Source: Bradyrhizobium sp. PSBB068
GTDB lineage: Bacteria > Pseudomonadota > Alphaproteobacteria > Rhizobiales > Xanthobacteraceae
Reading direction: 5' to 3'
NCBI GenBank assembly: GCA_016839165.1
Contig: CP069300.1
Location: 3,844,001 to 3,908,000, forward strand
Length of the DNA stretch: 64,000 bases
The notes under the pieces were generated by a model, which was not told where the DNA came from, ran no database searches, and saw only the letters and a list, made by a program, of their open reading frames with translations. Shown here piece after piece: positions 18,153 through 26,674 of this stretch; within the stretch, counting starts at the first letter, position 1, and every line of letters starts with the position of its first letter. The position numbers and the translations under genes were made by a program.

Positions 18153-19626
18153 AGAGACGGCGGAACACCGCAGGCAGCACCTCGGTCAAATCCTCCGCGA
18201 TCAGGCCGGGCCCCGCCTCGCCGGCGCCTTCGCCGTGCAGCCACACGCCGATGCTGGCCGCCTCGAAAGCGGCGACGCCCTGCGCCAGGAAGCCCGCAAT
18301 GATGCCGGCGAGCACGTCGCCGGCGCCGGCGGTGGCAAGCCAGGGCGGCGCGTTGGCGGCGATGGTGGCGCGCCCATCCGGAGATGCGATCACCGTGTCG
18401 GCGCCCTTCAGCAGCACCACCGCGCCGGAGCGCTCGGCCGCCGCGCGCACCCGCTCGAGCTTGGAGCGGCCGGGATGCTTGTTGGAGATATCGCTGAACA
18501 GCCGCGGAAACTCGCCCTCATGCGGGGTCAGCACCACGCCGAGCCCTTCGGCCGCCTTGATCGCCTCGAACAGCCGGTCCGGCGAACCGGCAAAGCTGGT
18601 CAGGGCGTCGGCGTCGAGCACCAGATGCCGCCGCGCCGAGAGCGCGGTGTGAACGAAGTCGCGGGTGCGCGCGCTGACGCCGGCGCCGGGGCCGATCACG
18701 CAGGCATTGAGGCGCTTGTCGTCGAGCAACTCGGCGAACTGGATCGGGTTATCGACCGCGCGCACCATCACCGCGGTCAACGCCGCCGCGTTGACGGCAA
18801 GCGCATCGCGCGGCGAGGCCAGCGTCACGAGGCCGGCTCCAGCGCGCAGTGCGGCGCGCGCGGCAAGCCGCGCCGCACCGGTCGAGGCGAGATCGCCGGA
18901 GACCACGACGGCATGCCCCCTCGCATATTTGTGGCCGTCGATCCGCGGCACCGGAAACGACCAGCGCCAGGCCTGCGGCAGGTTCTCCGCGATCAGCGGC
19001 TTGATCTCGTCGAGCACCTGCGCGTCGATGCCGATATCGGCTACGCGCACCCGACCGCAATACATTCGGCCCGGCAGCAGCAGATGCGCGGGCTTCTTGC
19101 GGAAGAAGGTGACGGTTTCGGTCGCCTGCACGGCGGCCCCCATGACAGCGCCCGATGTGCCGTTGATGCCGCTCGGCAGATCGACCGCCAGCACCGGCGT
19201 ACCGCTGGCGTTGATCGCATCGATCATCTCCAGCGGGTCGCCCTTCACCGGGCGATTGAGCCCGGCGCCGAACAGCGCGTCGATGATCAGCGCCGGCTTG
19301 CCGAGCGCCTGCGGGTTGAACGGCAGCACCGGATATTTCCAGCCCTTCGCCGCCAGCGCCGCATCGCCCTGCAGGCTGTCGCGCTCGCAAAGCAGGATCA
19401 CCGAGACCTCGCGGCCGCGCGCGGCGAGCTCGGCGGCGGCGACAAAGCCATCGCCGCCATTGTTGCCGCGGCCGGCGACCACGACGATCGGCCCCTCCTC
19501 GACCAGGTCCATCGCGGCTTCAGCGACGGCCTGGCCGGCGCTCATCATCAACGCGAAGCCCGGCGTGCCGGCTGCGATGGTCAGCCGATCGGCACGCTCC
19601 ATCTCGGTGGTGGTCAGAACGTCCAT
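18127..19626 (-). CDS. nnrDE: Bifunctional NAD(P)H-hydrate epimerase/ADP-dependent dehydratase
   Basis: 499-residue repair enzyme that restores hydrated NADH/NADPH. The N-terminal YjeF epimerase domain (about 1-215) includes VVAGRGNNGGDGFVAA and LFGAGLNR. The C-terminal ribokinase-like dehydratase domain (about 230-490) has CVIGPGAG, LTPHEGEFPRL and the catalytic GAGDVLAGIIAGF. This fusion is the common bacterial arrangement. The ATG at 19626 has GAGGA 7 bases upstream. A GNAT gene overlaps its 3' end. It is divergent from glnB across a 354-bp gap that carries the glnB sigma-54 promoter. Confidence 0.95.
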   Translation of the reverse strand: MDVLTTTEMERADRLTIAAGTPGFALMMSAGQAVAEAAMDLVEEGPIVVVAGRGNNGGDGFVAAAELAARGREVSVILLCERDSLQGDAALAAKGWKYPVLPFNPQALGKPALIIDALFGAGLNRPVKGDPLEMIDAINASGTPVLAVDLPSGINGTSGAVMGAAVQATETVTFFRKKPAHLLLPGRMYCGRVRVADIGIDAQVLDEIKPLIAENLPQAWRWSFPVPRIDGHKYARGHAVVVSGDLASTGAARLAARAALRAGAGLVTLASPRDALAVNAAALTAVMVRAVDNPIQFAELLDDKRLNACVIGPGAGVSARTRDFVHTALSARRHLVLDADALTSFAGSPDRLFEAIKAAEGLGVVLTPHEGEFPRLFSDISNKHPGRSKLERVRAAAERSGAVVLLKGADTVIASPDGRATIAANAPPWLATAGAGDVLAGIIAGFLAQGVAAFEAASIGVWLHGEGAGEAGPGLIAEDLTEVLPAVFRRLYDEFGIEY

Positions 19627-20319
<693 letters not shown>

Positions 20320-20359
20320 GGGCGGTGCTATCCGGAATTTCTGACGCAAAAGAGAAAAA

Positions 20360-20384
20360 AGGCTGCTTCGGCAGCCTGATTTCG
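20360..20384. terminator. Hairpin between glnB and glnA, terminator-like on both strands
   Basis: AGGCTGC (20360-20366), TTCG tetraloop, GCAGCCT (20371-20377). On the plus strand it is followed by GATTTCGTTT and could partly separate glnB from glnA. On the minus strand it is followed by TTTTTTCTCTTTT, a textbook terminator for antisense transcripts. Confidence 0.65.
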
Positions 20385-20469
20385 TTTGAGTAGTCACACG
20401 AACCCGCCAAAAGCGGGAATAACGTCGCCCACCGCCGGAAACACACCCGCACATCCATAAGGGGTATTC

Positions 20470-21879
20470 ATGAAGACCGCCAAAGACGTCCTGAAATCGA
20501 TCAAGGACAACGACGTCAAATACGTCGACCTGCGCTTCACCGATCCGCGCGGCAAGTGGCAGCACGTGACCTTCGACGTCAGCATGATCGATGACGACAT
20601 CTTCGCCGAGGGCACGATGTTCGACGGATCGTCGATCGCCGGCTGGAAGGCGATCAATGAATCCGACATGTGCCTGATGCCCGACCCGGTCACCGCGACG
20701 ATCGACCCGTTCTTCGCCGAGACCACCATGGTCATCACCTGCGACGTGCTCGAGCCGACCACCGGCGAGCCCTACAACCGCGATCCCCGCGGCATCGCCA
20801 AGAAGGCCGAGGCGATGGTGAAGTCGATGGGCGTGGGCGACACCGTATTCGTCGGCCCCGAGGCCGAGTTCTTCGTGTTCGACGACGTGCGCTATTCGGC
20901 CGACCCCTACAACACCGGCTTCCGCCTCGACTCCTCCGAGCTGCCGATCAACTCCTCGACCGAATATGAGGGCGGCAACCTCGGTCACCGCATCCGCACC
21001 AAGGCCGGCTACTTCCCGGTGCCGCCGCAGGACTCGGTGCAGGACATGCGCTCCGAGATGCTCGGCGCGATGGCCAAGATGGGCGTCAAGGTCGAGAAGC
21101 ATCACCACGAGGTCGCCTCCGCCCAGCACGAGCTCGGCATGAAGTTCGACACGCTGACGCTGATGGCCGACCAGATGCAGGTCTACAAGTACTGCATCCA
21201 CCAGGTCGCGCACATCTACGGCAAGACCGCCACCTTCATGCCGAAGCCGGTCTATGGCGATAACGGCTCGGGCATGCACGTCCACCAGTCGATCTGGAAG
21301 GACGGCAAGCCGACCTTCGCCGGCAACAAGTACGCCGACCTGTCGGAGACCTGCCTGCACTACATCGGCGGCATCATCAAGCACGCCAAGGCGATCAACG
21401 CCTTCACCAACCCGTCGACCAACTCCTACAAGCGTCTGGTCCCGGGCTATGAAGCTCCGGTGCTGCTCGCCTACTCCGCGCGCAACCGTTCGGCATCCTG
21501 CCGCATCCCCTACACCGCGAACCCGAAGGCCAAGCGCGTCGAGGTGCGTTTCCCCGATCCGATGGCCAATCCCTATCTCGGCTTCGCCGCGATGCTGATG
21601 GCCGGCCTCGACGGCATCAAGAACAAGATCGATCCGGGCCCGGCGATGGACAAGGACCTCTACGATCTGCCGAAGGAAGAACTGAAGCAGATCCCGACCG
21701 TCTGCGGCAGCTTGCGCGAAGCGCTCGAGAGCCTCGACAAGGATCGCGCATTCCTCAAGAACGGCGGCGTGTTCGACGACGACTTCATCGACGCCTATAT
21801 CGAACTGAAGATGACCGAGGTCGCCCGTTTCGAAATGACCCCGCACCCGGTCGAGTTCGAGATGTACTACTCGCTGTAA
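20470..21879 (+). CDS. glnA: Glutamine synthetase type I
   Basis: 469-residue dodecameric enzyme making glutamine from glutamate, ammonia and ATP. It shows the N-terminal beta-grasp signature FDGSSIAGW, metal/ATP motifs GPEAEFFVF and [10 protein letters not shown], the glutamate-binding flap region [17 protein letters not shown], and NRSASCRIP. The adenylylation target Tyr398 lies in [10 protein letters not shown], so activity is controlled by GlnE downstream of the neighbouring P-II protein. Length matches the family. It has a separate ribosome-binding site (AAGGGG, 5 bases from the ATG). A strong terminator follows at 21903. Confidence 0.98.
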   Translation: MKTAKDVLKSIKDNDVKYVDLRFTDPRGKWQHVTFDVSMIDDDIFAEGTMFDGSSIAGWKAINESDMCLMPDPVTATIDPFFAETTMVITCDVLEPTTGEPYNRDPRGIAKKAEAMVKSMGVGDTVFVGPEAEFFVFDDVRYSADPYNTGFRLDSSELPINSSTEYEGGNLGHRIRTKAGYFPVPPQDSVQDMRSEMLGAMAKMGVKVEKHHHEVASAQHELGMKFDTLTLMADQMQVYKYCIHQVAHIYGKTATFMPKPVYGDNGSGMHVHQSIWKDGKPTFAGNKYADLSETCLHYIGGIIKHAKAINAFTNPSTNSYKRLVPGYEAPVLLAYSARNRSASCRIPYTANPKAKRVEVRFPDPMANPYLGFAAMLMAGLDGIKNKIDPGPAMDKDLYDLPKEELKQIPTVCGSLREALESLDKDRAFLKNGGVFDDDFIDAYIELKMTEVARFEMTPHPVEFEMYYSL

Positions 21880-21902
21880 GCTAGCAGCACTGAACACACG
21901 CG

Positions 21903-21936
21903 AAAGGCGCTTCCGATGGAAGCGCCTTTTGTTTTT
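21903..21936 (+). terminator. glnA rho-independent terminator
   Basis: AAAGGCGCTTC (21903-21913) pairs with GAAGCGCCTTT (21919-21929) and is followed by TGTTTTT. Confidence 0.92.
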
Positions 21937-21945
21937 GGGGCATCT

Positions 21946-22029
21946 GTCATTGCGAGGAGCGAAGCGACGAAGCAATCCATACGTCCGCGCATACGGAGAG
22001 ATGGATTGCTTCGCTTCGCTCGCAATGAC
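21946..22029. repeat. Dispersed palindromic repeat element
   Basis: 84 bp with near-perfect terminal inverted arms: GTCATTGCGAG (21946-21956) against CTCGCAATGAC (22019-22029). Inside these, the arms carry GAAGCAATCCAT and ATGGATTGCTTC. The CGAAGCAATCCAT word is a familiar intergenic repeat of Bradyrhizobium and Rhodopseudomonas genomes (from memory, not searched). It lies between the glnA terminator and the tautomerase gene and would form a long RNA hairpin. Confidence 0.85.
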
Positions 22030-22056
22030 GATGTGGCGAAAACGCCTCTTCTTCGC

Positions 22057-22320
22057 TTACACCTTCGCCTTCGCGACCCGCCGCCCCCCGGCATCGAGCG
22101 CGCCGAACTTGCCCGCGATCAGGTCCGGCGTCGGCATCATGCCGCCGAGCGACCAGCTCGCCGGCTCGCCCTCCTCGATCTTGACCCAGACGTTGCGGCG
22201 GAAGTCCGGGTCGCCCTGGCCCTCGACCTCGACCATGAGATCGGTGACGCGCTCGAGCAGCGCCTTCTTCTGCGCGACGTCGAAGATGCCGCGGACGGTG
22301 GAAATGGTGACGTAAGGCAT
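22057..22320 (-). CDS. Tautomerase family protein (4-oxalocrotonate tautomerase-like)
   Basis: 87 residues starting M-P-Y-V-T-I, so Pro2 becomes the N-terminal catalytic proline after Met removal, as in the tautomerase superfamily. The basic pocket residues appear in DFRRNVWVKIEE. The length lies between classic 4-OT (62) and longer homologues. The ATG at 22320 has GGAGAGAG 5 bases upstream; longer in-frame extensions run antisense through the next gene and are not credible. It diverges from the GlxA-type regulator at 22474, which probably controls it. The true substrate is unknown. Confidence 0.85.
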   Translation of the reverse strand: MPYVTISTVRGIFDVAQKKALLERVTDLMVEVEGQGDPDFRRNVWVKIEEGEPASWSLGGMMPTPDLIAGKFGALDAGGRRVAKAKV

Positions 22321-22473
22321 GGTCTCTCTCCATTGCTGAGGTGGTGACAACGCAGCGAAGGTGGACCTGCATGACCCAAAGAGGCAGTGGCCGATCAGAC
22401 AGAGATCGGGCAATATCCGCCATGGCCTGATCGCGCCGATCAGGTAGGATGCCGGCAACATCAGGAGGTCCCC

Positions 22474-23451
22474 ATGAAGCTTGCGATACTCGCGCTGGAA
22501 GCCTGCATGCAATCGGCGGTCGCCGGCATCGCCGACATCCTCACGCTCGGCAACCATGTGATGGCGCTGCGCGGCGGCAAGGCGTGCTTCAGCTGGCAGA
22601 CGCTCTCGCTCGACGGCAAGGCGGTGCGCGCCGGCGGCGGAAAGCTCGTTGCGGTCGACGGTGCCATCAGCAAGCGGGCCGCATTCGACGCAATCATCGT
22701 GCCGGGCAGCCTGGTCGATCACCTCACTGCCGAGCGCCTGCAACCGCAATATGACCGTGCCGGCGCCTGGCTGCGCCAGCAGCATGCCAGCGGCCGGCTG
22801 ATCGGCGCTTTCTGCAGCGGCGTGCTGCTGCTCGCCAATGCCGGGCTGCTCGACGGCCGCCGCGCCACCATCACCTGGTGGCTGCAGAGCGAGCTCCGCC
22901 GCCGCCATCCCAGGATCGACCTCGCCAGCGACGCCGTCATCACCCAGGCCGATCGCCTGGTCTGTGCCGCCGGCCCGATGTCATGGGTCGACCTGCTGCT
23001 GCGGTTGATCGAGCTGGTCGAAGGCGCCGAGGTCGCGAAAGTCTGCGCCGACTACGCCGTGATCGACACCGCGCAACGCACCCAGGCGATCTTCATGCCG
23101 CTCGGCTACATGCTCGCGCAGGACCCGCTGCTGATGAAAGCGGACATGCTGGTTCGCCGCACCGGCAAGGCGCCGATCACGGTGCGGGGCCTCGCGCAGG
23201 CGCTGGGCCTGAGCGAACGCACGTTGAACCGCCGTTTCCGCGAATTGACCCACGAGCCGCCGCAAGCCTTCATCACGCGACGCCGCGTCGAGCACGCCCG
23301 CACGCTGCTGGAGACCACGGCGCAACCGATCAAGGCGATCGCCCGCGCCACCGGCTATGAGGACGAGAGCAGCTTCCGCAAAGCCTTCCGAAAGCTGACG
23401 CTGCTGTCGCCGCAAGCCTACCGCGCGCAGCGATCAATTCGCGCGGCGTAG
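22474..23451 (+). CDS. GlxA family transcriptional regulator (DJ-1/PfpI plus AraC domains)
   Basis: 325 residues. The N-terminal DJ-1/PfpI-like domain (about 1-180) has FDAIIVPGS and a nucleophile-elbow-like AFCSGVLLLANAGLLDG with Cys, ending in TWWLQ. The C-terminal AraC/XylS DNA-binding domain (about 225-322) has two helix-turn-helices (LGLSERTLNRRFRE and IARATGYEDESSFRKAFRK). The start at 22474 has AGGAGG seven bases upstream, and was preferred to an in-frame start at 22387. It diverges from the tautomerase gene. GlxA-type regulators control amine, carnitine or nicotinate catabolism in other bacteria; the effector here is unknown. Confidence 0.9.
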   Translation: MKLAILALEACMQSAVAGIADILTLGNHVMALRGGKACFSWQTLSLDGKAVRAGGGKLVAVDGAISKRAAFDAIIVPGSLVDHLTAERLQPQYDRAGAWLRQQHASGRLIGAFCSGVLLLANAGLLDGRRATITWWLQSELRRRHPRIDLASDAVITQADRLVCAAGPMSWVDLLLRLIELVEGAEVAKVCADYAVIDTAQRTQAIFMPLGYMLAQDPLLMKADMLVRRTGKAPITVRGLAQALGLSERTLNRRFRELTHEPPQAFITRRRVEHARTLLETTAQPIKAIARATGYEDESSFRKAFRKLTLLSPQAYRAQRSIRAA

Positions 23452-23471
23452 CCGCGTCGGATGAGGAGCGC

Positions 23472-23553
23472 GTAGGATGGTTAGAGCGGAGTGAAACCCA
23501 TCATGTCGAACCACGCGCAAATGATGGGTTTCGCTCCGCTCTACCCATCCTAC
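23472..23553. repeat. Palindromic repeat family, copy 1
   Basis: Left arm 23472-23504 (begins GTAGGATGG, ends ACCCATCAT), a 16-bp spacer, and right arm 23521-23553 (begins ATGATGGGTTTCGCT, ends CCATCCTAC). The arms are complementary at 31 of 33 positions. The right arm matches copy 3 at 32 of 33. Confidence 0.85.
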
Positions 23554-23567
23554 CGACCGCGACGCGC

Positions 23568-24635
23568 CTACACCCGAAACAGTTTCGCGTAGCGCGCCTT
23601 GATCTCCTCGCTCTGCTCCTGCACCTGGGCGGGATCGGCCCTGAGCACCTTCAGCTTGTCGAGCGGCACGTGGCCGGCCTTCTCCTTCACCCCGGCGTGG
23701 AACGAGCGGTGCGCGAATTCGTCAGCCAGCATCTGCTGGGTTTCGGCGCTGAAGAAATAGCTCTGGAACAGCCGCGCCGCGTTCGGGTTCGGCGCGCTCT
23801 TGAAGATGCCGCTCGGCACGATGATCAGCGGCGCGCCCTCGGTCGGATAGACCACCTCGACCGGCTTGCCCTGGTCCTTGGCCAGCACGAGGTTGTAGTC
23901 GTTGCCGTCGGCCATGACGGCGCGCTCGCCGAGCAGGATCTTCTTCGGCGGATCGGCGGCCGACTGCACCTGCATCACCCGCTGCTGCGACAGCTTCTCC
24001 AGGTACGGCCAGCCGAGATCGCGCGCCAGCACGAAGGTTGCGGTCAGGATCGCGCCGGAGTAGCCCGGGTGCCCCTTGACGATCTTGCCACGCCATTTCG
24101 GATCGAGCAGGTCGGCATAGCTCTTCGGCGCGTCCTCGCGCTTTACCTGCTCGGTGTTGTAGCCGATCACCTCGAACCAGGCGCAGGAGGTCGCCGACGT
24201 GCCGTCGGGATCGATCTGGTCGGCGGGAAAATGCTTTGCGACGGATTCCGGCACGTAGGCCGCGAGCCAGTCGTTCTTCTTCCAGTCGAGGTAGTGCGCG
24301 GGATCGGTGGAGTTGGCGACATCGACGGCGTGGATGCCGCTGCCCTGCTCCTGGGCGATGCGCTGGAAGATGCGTTCGGCGCCTGAGCGCTCGACGCGGA
24401 CGCTGATCCCCGGATATTTCTGCTCGAAGTCGCGCGCCAGGCGCTCCGCCGTGTTCAGTTCGAGCGCGCTGTAGTACGAGATTTTGCCTTCCTTCTTGGC
24501 CGCCGCGATCAGCTCCGGCGTCACGGCCTCAGCCGGCGGCGGCCCCGCCCGCAGCGGTTCGGCGAACACCATCCCGGCGGCGGTGGCCGTCGTCAGCTTG
24601 AGCCAGTCGCGTCGCGACCATTTGCGGTCCTGCAT
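23568..24635 (-). CDS. ABC transporter substrate-binding protein, iron(III)/Fbp type, Tat-exported
   Basis: 355 residues. The N-terminal twin-arginine signal SRRDWLKL is followed by a hydrophobic stretch ending near AEPLRAG. The mature protein is a class II periplasmic binding protein of the extracellular solute-binding family 1/6 type (KEGKISYYSAL, FEQKYPGISVRVERSG, YADLLDPKWRGKIV). It could bind ferric iron, a polyamine or a phosphonate-like ligand. The ATG at 24635 has AGGGAG upstream and gives a proper signal peptide, unlike an in-frame start 48 codons earlier. No permease or ATPase gene is adjacent, so it is an orphan here, flanked on both sides by copies of the same palindromic repeat. 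Confidence 0.85.
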   Translation of the reverse strand: MQDRKWSRRDWLKLTTATAAGMVFAEPLRAGPPPAEAVTPELIAAAKKEGKISYYSALELNTAERLARDFEQKYPGISVRVERSGAERIFQRIAQEQGSGIHAVDVANSTDPAHYLDWKKNDWLAAYVPESVAKHFPADQIDPDGTSATSCAWFEVIGYNTEQVKREDAPKSYADLLDPKWRGKIVKGHPGYSGAILTATFVLARDLGWPYLEKLSQQRVMQVQSAADPPKKILLGERAVMADGNDYNLVLAKDQGKPVEVVYPTEGAPLIIVPSGIFKSAPNPNAARLFQSYFFSAETQQMLADEFAHRSFHAGVKEKAGHVPLDKLKVLRADPAQVQEQSEEIKARYAKLFRV

Positions 24636-24696
24636 CCATCTACTCCCTGAAAGCGGGCCGTTGGCCGGCCGCTCGATTGTCAAGGGAGCATAGCGC

Positions 24697-24731
24697 GTAG
24701 GATGGGTGGAGCGAAGCGATACCCGTCCTAC
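24697..24731. repeat. Palindromic repeat family, copy 2 (short form)
   Basis: 35 bp running GTAGGATGGGT to ACCCGTCCTAC, with GGAGCGAAGCGAT between. The outer words match copies 1 and 3. It lies between the binding-protein and dipeptidase genes. Confidence 0.75.
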
Positions 24732-24738
24732 GGACCGA

Positions 24739-25782
24739 TCACCGCCAGCTTCGGCGCAGCACCCGCATCCAGTTGTCAAAGCCGATCTTGCGCAGCGTGG
24801 CGTCGTCGAAACCGCGCCCGCGCAATGCCTGGATCAGGTTCTGGAGATGGCTTGCATCCCTGAGCGGACGCGGCATCACCGCACCGTCGAAGTCGGACCC
24901 CAGCGCGACGTGGTCGTCGCCCATCCGCTCGACCAGATAGCCGAGATGGTCGGCGACCGTCTCGATCGGGGCGTCGGGATCGCTGTGCCCGTCCGGGCGC
25001 ACCTCGGACACACTGAAATTGAAGCCCACGACGCCGCCCGATGCTTTGACGGCATCGAGCTGCCGGTCGGTCAGGTTGCGGGTCGCGGGGCAGACCGCAT
25101 GCGCGCAGGCGTGGGTGACCACGATCGGAGCCGTGCTGAGTGCCACGAGATCCCAGAAACCGCGCTCGTTGAGGTGGGCTGCATCGAGCATGATTCCGAG
25201 TTCGTTGCAGGCCTTCACCAGCGCCTTGCCGGCGTCGGTCAGGCCGGGACCGGTATCCGGAGAGCGCGGATAGGCGAACGGCACGCCATGGCCGAAGATG
25301 TTGGGTCGGCTCCAGACCGGGCCGAGCGACCGCAGGCCGCGGGAATAGAGCCGTGCCAGCCCGTCGAGATCGGCGTCGATCGCTTCGGCGCCTTCGAGGT
25401 GCAGCACGATCGAAAACACCGCGTCCCGCCGTGCCGCCTCGATCTCATCCACGGTTGTCACGCGTCGGATCTTTCCGTCGGCGCGGGCCATCATGGCATC
25501 CAGCCCGCTCAGCTGGGCATCGATGGTGCGGCGCGCATAGGCCGCATCGAGCGGCTCGGCAAGGCGCACCTCGTACCCGTCGGCGGTTCGCGTGAAATCG
25601 CCCTGTCGCGGATGCTCCGCCTTGGCGTACATCGCAAACAAGCCGCCGACCATGCCGCCTTCCCGGGCACGCGGCAGATCGAGATGCCCTTCCTCCGAGC
25701 GCACCAGAAAGTCCCGGCCGCCTTCCCGGTACTCGGCGAGCTGTTGAGCCGCGTCATTGTGGCCATCGAAGATCGCGATCAT
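24739..25782 (-). CDS. Membrane dipeptidase family protein (peptidase M19)
   Basis: 347-residue zinc-dependent TIM-barrel hydrolase of the renal dipeptidase family. Metal ligands are visible in DGHND (residues 6-10), the bridging Glu in LHLEGAEAI, two histidines in THACAHAVC, and Asp in LGSDFDG. The usual SHSN...HPRN stretch is altered to THACAHAVCPATRN, with the RN pair kept. Substrates in the family include D-amino-acid dipeptides and similar compounds. The ATG at 25782 was chosen because AGGACC lies upstream and DGHND then sits near the start as usual. No signal peptide is seen, so it is probably cytoplasmic. Confidence 0.88.
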   Translation of the reverse strand: MIAIFDGHNDAAQQLAEYREGGRDFLVRSEEGHLDLPRAREGGMVGGLFAMYAKAEHPRQGDFTRTADGYEVRLAEPLDAAYARRTIDAQLSGLDAMMARADGKIRRVTTVDEIEAARRDAVFSIVLHLEGAEAIDADLDGLARLYSRGLRSLGPVWSRPNIFGHGVPFAYPRSPDTGPGLTDAGKALVKACNELGIMLDAAHLNERGFWDLVALSTAPIVVTHACAHAVCPATRNLTDRQLDAVKASGGVVGFNFSVSEVRPDGHSDPDAPIETVADHLGYLVERMGDDHVALGSDFDGAVMPRPLRDASHLQNLIQALRGRGFDDATLRKIGFDNWMRVLRRSWR

Positions 25783-25827
25783 GGTGTGGTCCTGCACTGT
25801 GCATACCTCGCGTCGAACTTGCGCCAA

Positions 25828-25911
25828 GTAGGATGGTGGAGCGAACCGATACCCGTCAAACGGCGGACCGCATGAGAGATGATGGGTTTCGCTGCGCTCT
25901 ACCCATCCTAC
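25828..25911. repeat. Palindromic repeat family, copy 3
   Basis: Starts GTAGGATGGTGGAGCG, and the right arm 25879-25911 ends CCATCCTAC. The right arm matches copy 1 at 32 of 33 positions. The left arm has diverged, so the internal hairpin is partly lost. Confidence 0.8.
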
Positions 25912-25923
25912 GGACTGCCTCGG

Positions 25924-26574
25924 TCAGCCCGCGACTTGCGGATGATTGACCGCCAACTGAGCTGCAAAGGCCCGCTTGTAGGCGGGCCGCGATTCGCCGC
26001 GGGCGACGTACGCCGCAAGCTTCGGATGCCCGTCGAGCATGCCCGAAGGTTTGAGCCGGAGCAGCACCGACACCATCATCAGGTCGCCGGCGCTGAACGC
26101 GCCGTCGAGCCAGTCGGCATCGCCCAGACGATCCGACAACTGGTCGAGCCGCTGGCGGACACGATCCTCGACCAGCGGCAGGCGTTCCGCATGCCACGGC
26201 CGGTCGCGCTCGAACAGCCTTGCAGTCGCGAACTCGAGGATCGGCGGCTCCACCGTGTTGAGCGCGGCGAACATCCAGGCAATTGCGCGCGACCGGGCAT
26301 TGGCGTCACCGGGCAGCAGGCCGGCATGGCGCTCGGCAAGGTGGAACACGATCGCCCCTGTCTCGAACAGGACGAGATCGTCCTCTTGATAGGTCGGTAT
26401 CTGGCCGAACGGGTGAAGCGCCATATGTGCCGGCTCTTTCATCGCCGCAAACGAAACCAGGCGAACCGCGTAGGGTTGCCCGACCTCCTCAAGCGCCCAG
26501 CGAACCCGCGTATCCCGCGCCAGTCCCTTGCCGCCGTCGGGCGACCGCTCAAAGGCGGTAATCGTGATGGTCAC
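25924..26574 (-). CDS. Glutathione S-transferase family protein
   Basis: 216 residues with the two-domain GST layout. The N-terminal thioredoxin-like domain (about 1-85) includes RVRWALEEVGQPY, the cis-proline region HPFGQIPTYQEDD and the glutathione-binding LFETGAIVFHLAE. The all-helical C-terminal domain (about 92-205) has DWLDGAFSAGDLMMVSVL, the N-capping box. It probably conjugates glutathione or acts as a stress transferase. The GTG at 26574 has GGGAGAAG about 6 bases upstream. It is on the same strand as the dipeptidase but separated from it by repeat copy 3. Confidence 0.9.
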   Translation of the reverse strand: MTITITAFERSPDGGKGLARDTRVRWALEEVGQPYAVRLVSFAAMKEPAHMALHPFGQIPTYQEDDLVLFETGAIVFHLAERHAGLLPGDANARSRAIAWMFAALNTVEPPILEFATARLFERDRPWHAERLPLVEDRVRQRLDQLSDRLGDADWLDGAFSAGDLMMVSVLLRLKPSGMLDGHPKLAAYVARGESRPAYKRAFAAQLAVNHPQVAG

Positions 26575-26674
26575 TGCAGGCTTCTCCCGGCGAACGCGTT
26601 GGTTGCGCAGCTGGTTGTGGATCCCGGTGCGCGACGTACGCGCGCCCGCTCGCGCTTGTCAGCGCGTTCCCATC

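Noticed and set aside
23472-25911. Repeated palindromes considered as a CRISPR array
   Set aside because: There are only three copies, unequal in length, separated by whole genes and not by uniform spacers; no cas gene is nearby.
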